DNA of 64,000 nt from Pseudomonas sp. GM80 (lineage in GTDB: Bacteria; Pseudomonadota; Gammaproteobacteria; Pseudomonadales; Pseudomonadaceae), in contig NZ_AKJD01000150.1 of the NCBI RefSeq assembly GCF_000282515.1, positions 1 to 64,000 on the forward strand, in the 5' to 3' direction. The notes under the pieces are model-generated. The model had not been told where the DNA came from. It saw only the letters and a program-made list of their open reading frames with translations, and did not search any database. Within the stretch, counting starts at the first letter, position 1, and every line of letters starts with the position of its first letter. Made by a program: the position numbers and the translations under genes. Shown piece by piece: positions 9,431 to 18,019 of this stretch.

Positions 9431-9631
9431 TCAGTCCAATTCTTCAGCCCAGAGCGTCTGAACCGCTTCCAACACCTTCTCGCCAACTCGACCAGAGGTA
9501 TTGTCAAAATCAGGCAGCTCTTTGATCCATTGCTGCAGATCGACGAAATTGACAGAAAACGGATCTACACCCGGCTTGGCCTCGGCCAGTTCTTCTGCAA
9601 TACGTTGAACATCATTCCAACCGTAGCTCAT
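9431..9631 (-). CDS. iscX: Fe-S cluster assembly protein IscX
   Basis: IscX (YfhJ) is a small acidic protein that binds IscS and modulates cluster assembly, possibly as an iron-dependent regulator. The 66-residue product, beginning MSYGWNDVQRIAEELAE, has the size, acidic character and terminal position of IscX in isc operons. It is 14 bases after fdx. Confidence 0.95.
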   Translation of the reverse strand: MSYGWNDVQRIAEELAEAKPGVDPFSVNFVDLQQWIKELPDFDNTSGRVGEKVLEAVQTLWAEELD

Positions 9632-9645
9632 GACAGTCTTACCAG

Positions 9646-9987
9646 TCAGTGCGGCGCTTCAGCCGCATGGTTAAGCGAATATTTCGGAATCTCGACGGTG
9701 ATGTCTTCTTCACCGACGATGGCCTGACAGGCCAGGCGCGATTGCGCTTCCAGACCCCAGGCACGATCGAGGAAGTCTTCTTCCAGCTCGTCAGCCTCTT
9801 CCATCGAGTCGAAACCCTCACGGATGATGCAGTGGCAGGTGGTGCAAGCGCAGACGCCGCCGCAGGCGCTTTCCATCTCGATGTGGTGTTCGTGGGCCAG
9901 TTCGAGAATCGATGTGCCGGGCGCAGCCTCGACCACCATGCCTTCAGGGCAGAACTTCTCGTGGGGCAGAAAAATGACCTGCGGCAT
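9646..9987 (-). CDS. fdx: ISC-type [2Fe-2S] ferredoxin
   Basis: This adrenodoxin-type ferredoxin supplies electrons for Fe-S cluster assembly. The 113-residue protein has the cluster pattern ACGGVCACTTC (C-x5-C-x2-C) and a later cysteine in SRLACQAI. The start overlaps the hscA stop by one base, showing translational coupling. Confidence 0.97.
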   Translation of the reverse strand: MPQVIFLPHEKFCPEGMVVEAAPGTSILELAHEHHIEMESACGGVCACTTCHCIIREGFDSMEEADELEEDFLDRAWGLEAQSRLACQAIVGEEDITVEIPKYSLNHAAEAPH

Positions 9988-11852
9988 CAGATATCCTCGA
10001 TTTCATTCAGATTGCGCCCCGACAGAGCGGCTTTCACCGTCAGATCCATGCGGCGGGCAGCAAAAGCATCGGTCACTTGCGACAGACGCTTGGTCTGCTG
10101 CTCGATGGCATAACCATCGGTACCTTTCATCAGTTCGGCCAATTCCTGCAACTGCAGGTCGATGACCATGCGCTCTTCGGCGTCGAGCAAACGCTCGCCA
10201 TCAGCCTCCAGAGCGCCCTGCACCGCTTCGATCAGGCGCTGGGCATCGACTTGTTGCTCGCGTAGAACGCGGGCGACTTTATCGTCATTGGCGTGCTGGA
10301 ACGAATCTTTGAGCATTTTGGCGATTTCGCCGTCGGTCAGACCGTAGGACGGTTTGACCTGGATGCTCGCTTCAACGCCTGAACCCAATTCACGGGCAGC
10401 AACGCTGAGCAGACCGTCGGCATCGACCTGGAAGGTCACGCGAATCTTCGCTGCGCCGGCCACCATCGCTGGAATGCCACGCAATTCGAAGCGTGCCAGC
10501 GAACGGCAGTCACTGATCAGCTCGCGCTCACCCTGCAGAACGTGGATCGCCATGGCCGACTGGCCATCTTTGTAGGTCGTGAAATCTTGTGCGCGAGCGA
10601 CAGGGATGGTGGTGTTGCGCGGAATCACCTTCTCCATCAAGCCGCCCATGGTTTCCAGCCCCAGGGACAGTGGAATCACGTCGAGCAGCAGCAGTTCGCC
10701 GCCATCGCGCTTGTTGCCAGCCAGCGTATCGGCCTGGATCGCGGCACCGATGGCCACCACTTGATCCGGATCGATTTCGGTCAAAGGCTGACGACCAAAG
10801 GCTTCGGCGACGGCTTCGCGAACGCGAGGAACGCGAGTCGAACCGCCAACCATGACCACGGCGTGCACGTCTTCCAGCTCTACACCGGAGTCGCGAACAG
10901 CGCGGCGGCAGGCTTTCAGGCTGCGCGCGACCATTGGCTCGATCAGCGCATCGAAGGCTTCGCGGGTCAGCGGCGCTTTCCAGTCGCCGTAGGCCACTTC
11001 AACACTGGCCGAGTCGGTCAGGGCTTCTTTGGCCGCGCAAGCGGTTTGCAGCAGATTACGTTGTGCGCCCGGATCGAGATCGGCGGACAGACCGGCGCTC
11101 TCGATGATCCAGCCGGCAATCGCGTGATCGAAGTCATCGCCGCCCAGCGCGCTGTCGCCGCCAGTGGCCAGCACTTCGAAAACACCGCCAGTCAGACGCA
11201 GAATCGAAATATCGAAAGTACCGCCGCCCAGGTCATAAATCGCGACCAGGCCTTCGGCATGCTGATCCAGACCATACGCCACAGCGGCCGCAGTCGGCTC
11301 GTTGAGCAGACGCAGCACGTTCAGACCGGCGAGTTTGGCCGCATCTTTGGTGGCTTGACGCTGAGCATCATCGAAGTAAGCCGGAACGGTGATCACCGCG
11401 CCAACCAGTTCGCCACCCAATGTCGCTTCAGCGCGCTGACGCAACACCTTGAGAATATCGGCGGAGACTTCGACCGGGCTTTTCGGGCCTTGCACGGTGT
11501 CGATGAACGGCATGTGCGATTCGCCACCGACAAAGCGGTACGGCAACTGGTCGCCCAATTGCTTGACGTCGGAGAGACCACGACCCATCAAGCGCTTGAC
11601 CGACAGCACAGTGTTCAAAGGATCGGAGGCGGCGGCCAGCTTGGCCGACTCGCCGACTTCGACGCGATCGGCGTGGTAACGCACAGCGGACGGCAGGATG
11701 ACCTGCCCGTTTGCGTCGGCCAACGGTTCGGAAAGACCACTGCGCAACGCAGCGACCAGCGAATTGGTAGTGCCCAAGTCGATCCCCACAGCCAGACGAC
11801 GCTGGTGCGGTTGAGGACTTTGGCCGGGTTCGGCGATCTGCAGTAGGGCCAT
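9987..11852 (-). CDS. hscA: Fe-S assembly Hsp70 chaperone HscA
   Basis: HscA is the specialised Hsp70 that works with HscB to release clusters from IscU. The 621-residue protein shows the actin-like ATPase signatures GIDLGTTNSLVA, DLGGGTFDISIL and VMVGGSTRVPRVREAV, then the peptide-binding domain. The ATPase acts on the LPPVK loop of IscU, which is present downstream-encoded in this same operon. Length and placement between hscB and fdx are typical. Confidence 0.98.
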   Translation of the reverse strand: MALLQIAEPGQSPQPHQRRLAVGIDLGTTNSLVAALRSGLSEPLADANGQVILPSAVRYHADRVEVGESAKLAAASDPLNTVLSVKRLMGRGLSDVKQLGDQLPYRFVGGESHMPFIDTVQGPKSPVEVSADILKVLRQRAEATLGGELVGAVITVPAYFDDAQRQATKDAAKLAGLNVLRLLNEPTAAAVAYGLDQHAEGLVAIYDLGGGTFDISILRLTGGVFEVLATGGDSALGGDDFDHAIAGWIIESAGLSADLDPGAQRNLLQTACAAKEALTDSASVEVAYGDWKAPLTREAFDALIEPMVARSLKACRRAVRDSGVELEDVHAVVMVGGSTRVPRVREAVAEAFGRQPLTEIDPDQVVAIGAAIQADTLAGNKRDGGELLLLDVIPLSLGLETMGGLMEKVIPRNTTIPVARAQDFTTYKDGQSAMAIHVLQGERELISDCRSLARFELRGIPAMVAGAAKIRVTFQVDADGLLSVAARELGSGVEASIQVKPSYGLTDGEIAKMLKDSFQHANDDKVARVLREQQVDAQRLIEAVQGALEADGERLLDAEERMVIDLQLQELAELMKGTDGYAIEQQTKRLSQVTDAFAARRMDLTVKAALSGRNLNEIEDI

Positions 11853-11903
11853 CGTGATCAGGACTTATCTGTATATCAGGCGTGCGACCGGAGCGGCACT
11901 GGG

Positions 11904-12425
11904 TTAATCGTCGAGGCGCTCTTCTAACTGGCGCACTTCGTAGGTGAGCTTGTCGAGGAACTGCATGCGCCGCATCAGGCGTTCGGCCTGTTCGCGTTGC
12001 GCTGCATCATCCCAACAGGCTGCGAAGCTTTCGTTGAGTTCTTCCTGAGCCACTTTCAAGCGACGCTTGAACACCGCGACACCGTCGAGGTCGGCACTGT
12101 CCTGGAGGTCTTCAAGCTCTTCGCGCCACTGCATCTGCTGCAGAAGAAACTCGGGATCATGGACCGTGACTTCCATCGGCACTTCATGCCCGCTGATGGT
12201 CAGCAGGTAGCGTGCACGCTGGGCCGGACTCTTGAGCGTCTGATAGGCGTCGTTGAGCCGAGCAGACTGCTCAAGTGCCGACCGTTGCTCACGCTCGGAA
12301 GCGTCGGCAAAGCGGTCAGGATGAACGCCGCGCGCCAACTCACGATAGCGCGTGGCCAACTGCTCGAGATCCAGACGGAAACTCGGTTGCAGCTCGAATA
12401 AAGCGAAATGACAAGGAATACCCAC
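11904..12425 (-). CDS. hscB: Fe-S assembly co-chaperone HscB
   Basis: HscB is a J-domain protein that brings IscU to HscA. From a GTG at 12425 the product is 173 residues, the usual length, beginning VGIPCHFALFELQP (first residue Met in vivo); the upstream extension to 12464 has no counterpart in the family. The J domain carries the HPD motif in ARGVHPDRFADAS, followed by the three-helix IscU-binding domain. It lies 8 bases after iscA. Confidence 0.95.
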   Translation of the reverse strand: MGIPCHFALFELQPSFRLDLEQLATRYRELARGVHPDRFADASEREQRSALEQSARLNDAYQTLKSPAQRARYLLTISGHEVPMEVTVHDPEFLLQQMQWREELEDLQDSADLDGVAVFKRRLKVAQEELNESFAACWDDAAQREQAERLMRRMQFLDKLTYEVRQLEERLDD

Positions 12426-12433
12426 GACAAGCC

Positions 12434-12757
12434 TCAGATGTTGAAGCTTTCGCCGCAGCCACATTCACCGCGTACGTTGGGGTTGTTGAACTTGAAGCCT
12501 TCGTTCAACCCTTCCTTGACGAAGTCGAGCTCGGTGCCGTCCAGGTAGGCGAGGCTTTTCGGGTCGATGATCACTTTTTCGCCGTGACTCTCGAACACCT
12601 GATCCTCTGCAACCACCTCGTCGACAAACTCCAGCACGTAGGCAAGGCCGGAACAGCCTGTGGTGCGAACACCCAGACGAATCCCTTCACCTTTGCCGCG
12701 CCCGTCGAGGGAGCGCCGCACGTGTCGAGCAGCCGCTTCTGTCATGCTGATAGCCAT
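12434..12757 (-). CDS. iscA: A-type Fe-S carrier IscA
   Basis: IscA is an A-type carrier that receives or transfers iron or clusters. The 107-residue form starting MAISMTEAAARHVRRSL is the standard length; the ATG at 12781 adds eight residues not seen in the family. The three ligand cysteines are present in TTGCSGLAY and the C-terminal GECGCGESF. Placement between iscU and hscB is canonical. Confidence 0.96.
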   Translation of the reverse strand: MAISMTEAAARHVRRSLDGRGKGEGIRLGVRTTGCSGLAYVLEFVDEVVAEDQVFESHGEKVIIDPKSLAYLDGTELDFVKEGLNEGFKFNNPNVRGECGCGESFNI

Positions 12758-12791
12758 CGGTGACTCCTTACTCGTCGCCAAATCCAGAAAG

Positions 12792-13178
12792 TCAGATCAA
12801 GCCTTTCTTCTGCTTGTAATCGCGAACAGCCGCTTTGATCGCGTCTTCAGCCAGTACCGAGCAGTGAATTTTCACTGGCGGCAGGGCCAATTCTTCGGCC
12901 AGCTGAGTGTTCTTGATGGTTTCGGCTTCGTCCAGGGTCTTGCCCTTCATCCACTCGGTGGCGAGGGAGCTGGAAGCGATAGCGGAACCGCAGCCGTAGG
13001 TCTTGAATTTGGCATCTTCGATGATGCCTGCGTCGTTGACCTTGATTTGCAGACGCATTACGTCGCCGCATGCCGGAGCGCCGACCATGCCGGTGCCGAC
13101 ATCAGGATCTTCCGCGTTCATCTTGCCGACGTTGCGCGGGTTTTCGTAGTGGTCGATGACCTTTTCGCTGTAAGCCAT
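12792..13178 (-). CDS. iscU: Fe-S cluster scaffold IscU
   Basis: IscU is the scaffold on which clusters are built from sulfur of IscS and iron. The 128-residue form starts MAYSEKVIDHYENPRNVG. It shows the first ligand cysteine in APACGDVM, the second in YGCGSAI, the HscA-recognition motif LPPVKIHC with the third, and is of standard length. The frame continues 3 codons upstream to 13187, but family alignment favours 13178. It lies 101 bases after iscS. Confidence 0.98.
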   Translation of the reverse strand: MAYSEKVIDHYENPRNVGKMNAEDPDVGTGMVGAPACGDVMRLQIKVNDAGIIEDAKFKTYGCGSAIASSSLATEWMKGKTLDEAETIKNTQLAEELALPPVKIHCSVLAEDAIKAAVRDYKQKKGLI

Positions 13179-13279
13179 GATTCTCAATCCTCACTCATCA
13201 GGGCCGCTCTTGAGACCCTGCAACTGCGCTGCGTAAACCGCCGCGTCGCTACAGGATCTGTATCTGGCGGCTTCTATAT

Positions 13280-14494
13280 TTAGTGTGCCGCCCACTCGAT
13301 TTTCGAGATATCGACGCCGTCTTTGTACATGTCCCACAGCGGCGACAAAGCGCGCAGCTTGGTAACGGCCTCGCAGACTTTCTGCGCGGCGTAGTCGATT
13401 TCTTCTTCGGTGGTGAAACGGCCGAAGGTGAAGCGGATCGAGCTGTGTGCCAGTTCGTCGTTGCGGCCCAGGGCGCGCAGTACGTACGAAGGCTCCAGCG
13501 ACGCCGAGGTGCACGCCGAACCGGACGATACCGCCAGATCCTTGAGCGCCATGATCAGCGACTCGCCTTCAACGTAGTTGAAGCTCAGGTTCAGGTTGTG
13601 CGGAACGCGGGCGGTCAGGCTGCCGTTGACGTACAGCTCTTCCAGATGCTCGACCTGCTTGTAGAAGCGGTCGCTCAAGGCTTTGATACGGACGTTTTCG
13701 GCAGCCATGTCTTCTTTGGCCACACGGAACGCTTCGCCCATGCCGACGATCTGGTGGGTCGCCAGGGTGCCGGAACGCATGCCGCGCTCGTGACCGCCGC
13801 CGTGCATGGTCGCTTCGATGCGCACACGCGGCTTGCGGCTGACGTACAGCGCGCCGATGCCTTTAGGGCCGTAGGTTTTGTGGGCGGAGAACGACATCAT
13901 GTCGACTTTCAGTTTCTGCAGGTCGATCTCGACCTTGCCAGTGGACTGAGCGGCGTCGACGTGGAACAGAATGCCCTTGGCGCGGAGCATTTCGCCGATT
14001 GCGGCGATGTCGTTGACGGTGCCGATTTCGTTGTTCACGTGCATCACGGAGACCAGGATGGTGTCTTCGCGCAGTGCCGCTTCAATCATGGCCGGAGTGA
14101 TCAGACCGTCTTCAGTAGGCTCGAGGTAGGTCACTTCGAAACCTTCACGCTCCAGTTGGCGCATGGTGTCGAGGACAGCCTTGTGCTCAATCTTGGAGGT
14201 GATCAGGTGCTTGCCCTTGGAGCCATAGAAATGTGCCGCCCCCTTGATTGCCAGGTTGTCGGACTCAGTGGCACCGGAGGTCCAGACGATTTCGCGCGGA
14301 TCGGCGTTGACCAGATCGGCCACCTGACGACGAGCGTTTTCGACGGACTCTTCAGCTTTCCAGCCGAATACGTGGGAACGGGACGCCGGGTTACCGAAGT
14401 TTCCGTCGACCAGCAGGCATTCACTCATTTTTTGCGCAACGCGCGGATCGACCGGGGTGGTCGCAGAGTAATCAAGGTAAATCGGCAATTTCAT
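13280..14494 (-). CDS. iscS: Cysteine desulfurase IscS
   Basis: IscS is the PLP enzyme that removes sulfur from cysteine and passes it to IscU, TusA, ThiI and others. The 404-residue protein shows the PLP-binding lysine in SFSAHKTYGPKG, the TSGATESDNLAIKG region, and the mobile-loop catalytic cysteine in SSGSACTSAS. It follows iscR by 47 bases in the IscR-controlled operon. Confidence 0.98.
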   Translation of the reverse strand: MKLPIYLDYSATTPVDPRVAQKMSECLLVDGNFGNPASRSHVFGWKAEESVENARRQVADLVNADPREIVWTSGATESDNLAIKGAAHFYGSKGKHLITSKIEHKAVLDTMRQLEREGFEVTYLEPTEDGLITPAMIEAALREDTILVSVMHVNNEIGTVNDIAAIGEMLRAKGILFHVDAAQSTGKVEIDLQKLKVDMMSFSAHKTYGPKGIGALYVSRKPRVRIEATMHGGGHERGMRSGTLATHQIVGMGEAFRVAKEDMAAENVRIKALSDRFYKQVEHLEELYVNGSLTARVPHNLNLSFNYVEGESLIMALKDLAVSSGSACTSASLEPSYVLRALGRNDELAHSSIRFTFGRFTTEEEIDYAAQKVCEAVTKLRALSPLWDMYKDGVDISKIEWAAH

Positions 14495-14541
14495 GGACTA
14501 TCTCCTAAATCAGGGCTGGCGTGCCGCTAGCTCTCTGGCTG

Positions 14542-15033
14542 TCATTCGACGGCGGACGCTTCAATCTTGTCCAGGCGTGGCGCCTTGCTGTTGCAACGGC
14601 GCTGGTCCTGACGCTGGGCTACTTCTTGCACCTCACGGCGAGTCACAAGATCAGCCAAGCTGATACCACTTAGAAATTCGTGAATCTGCAGGCTCAAATC
14701 GCACCACAGATGGTGAGTCAGGCACGTGTCGCCGGAATGGCAATCGCCCTGGCCCTGGCATTTGGTGGCGTCGACCGATTCGTTTACCGCATCGATCACC
14801 TGGGCGACCTGGATGCCCTGCATGTCGCGGGACAACTGGTAGCCACCACCCGGGCCGCGAACACTGGAAACCAGGTTGCTGCGGCGCAGTTTGGCGAACA
14901 GCTGTTCGAGGTAGGACAGGGAGATGCCTTGGCGCTCGGAGATATCGGCCAGGGACACGGGCCCGTGCTGCGCGTGCAACGCCAGGTCAAGCATGGCGGT
15001 CACGGCGTATCGGCCTTTTGTAGTCAGTCGCAT
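14542..15033 (-). CDS. iscR: Fe-S cluster regulator IscR
   Basis: IscR is an Rrf2-family repressor/activator that senses [2Fe-2S] status and represses its own operon when holo. The 163-residue protein has the winged-helix domain MRLTTKGRYAVTAMLDLA and the three cluster cysteines in CQGQGDCHSGDTC. It is the first gene of the isc operon and has IscR-like boxes in its promoter. Confidence 0.97.
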   Translation of the reverse strand: MRLTTKGRYAVTAMLDLALHAQHGPVSLADISERQGISLSYLEQLFAKLRRSNLVSSVRGPGGGYQLSRDMQGIQVAQVIDAVNESVDATKCQGQGDCHSGDTCLTHHLWCDLSLQIHEFLSGISLADLVTRREVQEVAQRQDQRRCNSKAPRLDKIEASAVE

Positions 15034-15064
15034 GGACAGTTACCACGGAGTTCAGAATGGGGCG

Positions 15065-15120
15065 AGTATGCAATTCCCGAGTATTTAAGTCAACTTTAAG
15101 ACCTAGTACTTTAGTCAGGA
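15065..15120 (-). promoter_or_regulatory. iscR promoter with two IscR-type boxes
   Basis: On the minus strand TTGACT (15088-15093) and CATACT (15065-15070) form -35 and -10 elements with a 17-base spacer. A sequence close to the type-1 IscR consensus, AGTTGACTTAAATACTCGGG, spans this promoter (15073-15095). A second, TCCTGACTAAAGTACTAGGT, lies just upstream (15101-15120). This is the layout of the autoregulated iscR promoter known from E. coli. The sites are read by eye. Confidence 0.75.
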
Positions 15121-15191
15121 TTACCCGCAAAAGAGCGCGCGAATGATAGCAGGGTCTGCGGCCTAATGGCACACCGGCCGGCGCAAGCCTC

Positions 15192-15271
15192 TGTAGGAGC
15201 TGCCGCAGCTGCGATCTTTTGACTTTGCCTTCCACAAGATCAAAAGATCGCAGCCTTCGGCAGCTCCTACA
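15192..15271. repeat. R-type palindromic repeat, paired arms
   Basis: TGTAGGAGCTGCC...GCGATCTTTTGA and its inverted copy face each other across a short loop, giving a long imperfect hairpin between cysE and iscR. The same unit recurs at 17864 and singly at 57011. Confidence 0.85.
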
Positions 15272-15279
15272 CAGGGGCG

Positions 15280-16056
15280 CTAGCTGGCTTTGGATTCGTC
15301 TTTGCCTTTGACGCAGGCGAAGTCTTCTTCGCGCAGCTCAGGCAGATCTTTCGCACAGTAATTGCTGCCCAGATCCTTCAACGCGCCGCACATGCCTTCC
15401 AGCCGCCCGTCCACCGCTTGCAGATGATCAAGCAACTGACCGATGGCGCGCGCTACCGGGTCGGGCATGTCTTCGCTGACACCATAGGCATCAAAACCGA
15501 TCTTCTCGGCCATGGCCTTGCGCTTGGCATCCTGCTCTTCGTCGGATTTGACGATGATTCGCCCCGGAATCCCCACAACAGTGGCGCCCGGCGGCACTTC
15601 TTTGGTCACCACGGCGTTGGAACCAACCTTGGCACCCGCACCGACGGTGAACGGGCCGAGCACCTTGGCGCCCGCCCCCACGACAACACCGTCACCCAGC
15701 GTCGGGTGGCGCTTGCCTTTGTTCCAACTGGTGCCACCCAGGGTCACGCCCTGATAGATGGTCACGTCATCACCGATCTCGGCGGTTTCACCGATGACGA
15801 TGCCCATGCCGTGGTCAATAAAGAAGCGTCGACCGACTTTGGCCCCAGGATGAATTTCGATCCCGGTCAACCAGCGACCGAAGTTCGACACCAGCCGCGC
15901 CAGCCATTTCAGCTCGTTGCGCCACAGCATGCCGGCCAAGCGATGGATCCAGATCGCATGCATGCCGGGGTAGCAGGTCAGGACTTCAAAAGCGTTACGC
16001 GCCGCCGGGTCTCGATGGAACACGCTCTGGATATCTTCACGCAAACGCTCAAACAT
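15280..16056 (-). CDS. cysE: Serine O-acetyltransferase
   Basis: CysE makes O-acetylserine from serine and acetyl-CoA, the first committed step of cysteine synthesis. The 258-residue protein has an N-terminal helical domain and a left-handed beta-helix of hexapeptide repeats containing DHGMGIVIGETAEIGDDV and YQGVTLGGT, with the active-site histidine in DHG. The C-terminal extension is longer than in some forms. The trmJ-cysE-iscR order is common in pseudomonads and places cysteine supply next to the cysteine-consuming ISC operon. It lies 3 bases after trmJ. Confidence 0.96.
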   Translation of the reverse strand: MFERLREDIQSVFHRDPAARNAFEVLTCYPGMHAIWIHRLAGMLWRNELKWLARLVSNFGRWLTGIEIHPGAKVGRRFFIDHGMGIVIGETAEIGDDVTIYQGVTLGGTSWNKGKRHPTLGDGVVVGAGAKVLGPFTVGAGAKVGSNAVVTKEVPPGATVVGIPGRIIVKSDEEQDAKRKAMAEKIGFDAYGVSEDMPDPVARAIGQLLDHLQAVDGRLEGMCGALKDLGSNYCAKDLPELREEDFACVKGKDESKAS

Positions 16057-16059
16057 TGT

Positions 16060-16830
16060 TTAGTCCTTCCGCTTTAGAAGCTCACCACGGGCCGCTTTTT
16101 GGGTTTCCGTGAGGATGCCACGCAAAATATTCATTTCCGCCCGGCTGACCGAGCTGCGTCCGTACAACCGGCGCAGGCGCGCCATCAAGTGCCGTGGTTT
16201 TTCCGGATCGAGGAATTCGATCGCGACCAGCGTTTGCTCCAGATGCTCATAAAAGCGCTCCAGCTCATCCATGGTCGCCAGCTCGGCGCTTTTCACCGAA
16301 GCCACTTCTTCTTTCTCGATCTTGCTCGGCTGACCTTGTGCGGCCAGCCAGGCCATGCGCACTTCGTAGCTCAACACCTGCACCGCCGCGCCGAGGTTCA
16401 GCGAACTGAACTCAGGGTCGGAGGGGATGTGCACGTGAAAGTGACATCGCTGCAGCTCATCATTGGTCAGGCCGGAGTCTTCACGACCGAACACCAAGGC
16501 GATTTCGGCGCCCTGCCCGGCTTCCTCGACCACTTTGGTGCCGCATTCGCGCGGATCCAGCAGTGGCCAGGGAATGCGGCGGTCACGGGCACTGGTGCCG
16601 AGCACCAGATTGCAGCCGACCAAGGCATCTTCGAGGGTGGCGACGACTTGTGCGTTTTCAAGGATGTCGCCGGCACCGGAGGCGCGAGCATCGGCCTCGT
16701 GATGCGGAAACAGGCGCGGTTCGACCAGCACCAATCGCGACAGACCCATGTTTTTCATGGCGCGCGCGGCCCCGCCGATATTGCCGGGGTGGCTGGTATT
16801 GACCAGGACGACACGAATGTTCTGCAGCAA
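16060..16830 (-). CDS. trmJ: tRNA (Cm32/Um32) methyltransferase TrmJ
   Basis: TrmJ 2'-O-methylates position 32 of several tRNAs using SAM. The 256-residue protein is a SPOUT-class methylase: it begins IRVVLVNTSHPGNIGGAARAMKNMG, continues with the knot region ALVFGREDSGLTNDEL and IPSDPEFSSLNLGAAVQVL, and has a helical C-terminal domain. It is divergent from suhB across about 145 bases. Confidence 0.95.
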   Translation of the reverse strand: MLQNIRVVLVNTSHPGNIGGAARAMKNMGLSRLVLVEPRLFPHHEADARASGAGDILENAQVVATLEDALVGCNLVLGTSARDRRIPWPLLDPRECGTKVVEEAGQGAEIALVFGREDSGLTNDELQRCHFHVHIPSDPEFSSLNLGAAVQVLSYEVRMAWLAAQGQPSKIEKEEVASVKSAELATMDELERFYEHLEQTLVAIEFLDPEKPRHLMARLRRLYGRSSVSRAEMNILRGILTETQKAARGELLKRKD

Positions 16831-16975
16831 GGGAGGCGCTCTCGGACACAGGAAAGGGGTGCAAATCTTACAGAACAGCCTACCGTTAAGCTATGAAAGC
16901 GAACAGCGTCCTTCACCTGAAGAAAAGTTCTGATAGAATGCGCGGCTTTCTTTAACAACCTTAGGTGACACATCC

Positions 16976-17794
16976 ATGCAGCCCATGCTGAATATCGCGC
17001 TGCGCGCCGCCCGCAGCGCCAGTGAACTGATCTTCCGCTCCATCGAGCGCCTGGATACCATCAAGGTCGACGAAAAAGACGCCAAGGATTATGTATCCGA
17101 GGTCGATCGCGCCGCTGAACAGAAAATCATCGACGCGCTGCGCAAGGCTTACCCGAACCACTCCATCCGCGGTGAAGAGACTGGCATGCACGCCGGTACC
17201 GGCATCGAAGGCGAAGAGTACCTGTGGATCATCGATCCGCTGGACGGCACCACCAACTTCCTGCGCGGCATTCCTCACTTCGCTGTCAGCATTGCCTGCA
17301 AATACCGTGGTCGCCTGGAACACGCAGTGGTTCTGGACCCGGTTCGCCAGGAAGAATTCACCGCCAGCCGTGGTCGCGGCGCTCAACTGAACGGTCGTCG
17401 CCTGCGCGTCAGCGGCCGTACAAGCCTCGACGGCGCCCTGCTGGGCACTGGCTTTCCGTTCCGTGACGATCAAATGGACAACCTGGAAAACTATCTGGGC
17501 ATGTTCCGCGCCCTGGTTGGCCAGACTGCCGGCATCCGCCGCGCCGGTTCGGCGAGCCTGGACCTGGCTTACGTAGCTGCCGGTCGTTTCGATGCATTCT
17601 GGGAGTCGGGCCTGTCCGAGTGGGACATGGCTGCAGGCGCCCTGCTGATTCAAGAAGCCGGCGGCCTGGTGAGCGACTTCACCGGCGGTCACGACTTCCT
17701 TGAAAAAGGCCACATCGTTGCCGGCAACACCAAATGCTTCAAGGCAGTTCTGACGGCGATCCAGCCGCACCTGCCGGCTTCGCTGAAGCGCTAA
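16976..17794 (+). CDS. suhB: Inositol-1-monophosphatase family protein SuhB
   Basis: SuhB is a Mg-dependent inositol-monophosphatase fold protein; in enterobacteria it also acts in rRNA antitermination and in pseudomonads it influences virulence regulation. The 272-residue protein shows the metal and substrate motifs GEETG, IDPLDGTTNFLRGIPHFAVS and SEWDMAAGALLIQEAGG. It is monocistronic and closed by a strong terminator. A likely -10, TAGAAT, lies about 40 bases upstream, but no clear -35 was seen. Confidence 0.96.
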   Translation: MQPMLNIALRAARSASELIFRSIERLDTIKVDEKDAKDYVSEVDRAAEQKIIDALRKAYPNHSIRGEETGMHAGTGIEGEEYLWIIDPLDGTTNFLRGIPHFAVSIACKYRGRLEHAVVLDPVRQEEFTASRGRGAQLNGRRLRVSGRTSLDGALLGTGFPFRDDQMDNLENYLGMFRALVGQTAGIRRAGSASLDLAYVAAGRFDAFWESGLSEWDMAAGALLIQEAGGLVSDFTGGHDFLEKGHIVAGNTKCFKAVLTAIQPHLPASLKR

Positions 17795-17810
17795 GCGTTA
17801 CGCGAAACGA

Positions 17811-17836
17811 AAAAAGCGCCCTTCGGGGCGCTTTTT
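17811..17836 (+). terminator. suhB terminator
   Basis: AAAGCGCCC-TTCG-GGGCGCTTT with a run of seven Ts forms a near-ideal tetraloop terminator 17 bases after the suhB stop. Confidence 0.92.
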
Positions 17837-17863
17837 TTATGCCTGAATTTTACCCCCACCCCC

Positions 17864-17950
17864 TGTAGGAGCTGCCGAAGGCTGCGATCTTTTGATCTTG
17901 GTTTTTAAAAGACAAAGATCAAAAGATCGCAGCCTTCGGCAGCTCCTACA
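17864..17950. repeat. R-type palindromic repeat, paired arms
   Basis: Two inverted copies of TGTAGGAGCTGCC-GAAGGCTGCGATCTTTTGATC flank a short AT-rich loop between two convergent terminators. The arms are nearly perfect, so the transcript would form a long hairpin. Confidence 0.9.
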
Positions 17951-17974
17951 TTGGGAATAGGTTTCATGCGGGTA

Positions 17975-18000
17975 CAAAAAAGCACCCCGCAGGGTGCTTC
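17975..18000 (-). terminator. Terminator of the glycine-zipper gene
   Basis: Reading the minus strand, AAGCACCC-TGCG-GGGTGCTT is followed by TTTTGTACC. It lies about 20 bases after the stop of the gene ending at 18020. Confidence 0.85.
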
Positions 18001-18019
18001 TTGTTAAAACAGTCGGTCT

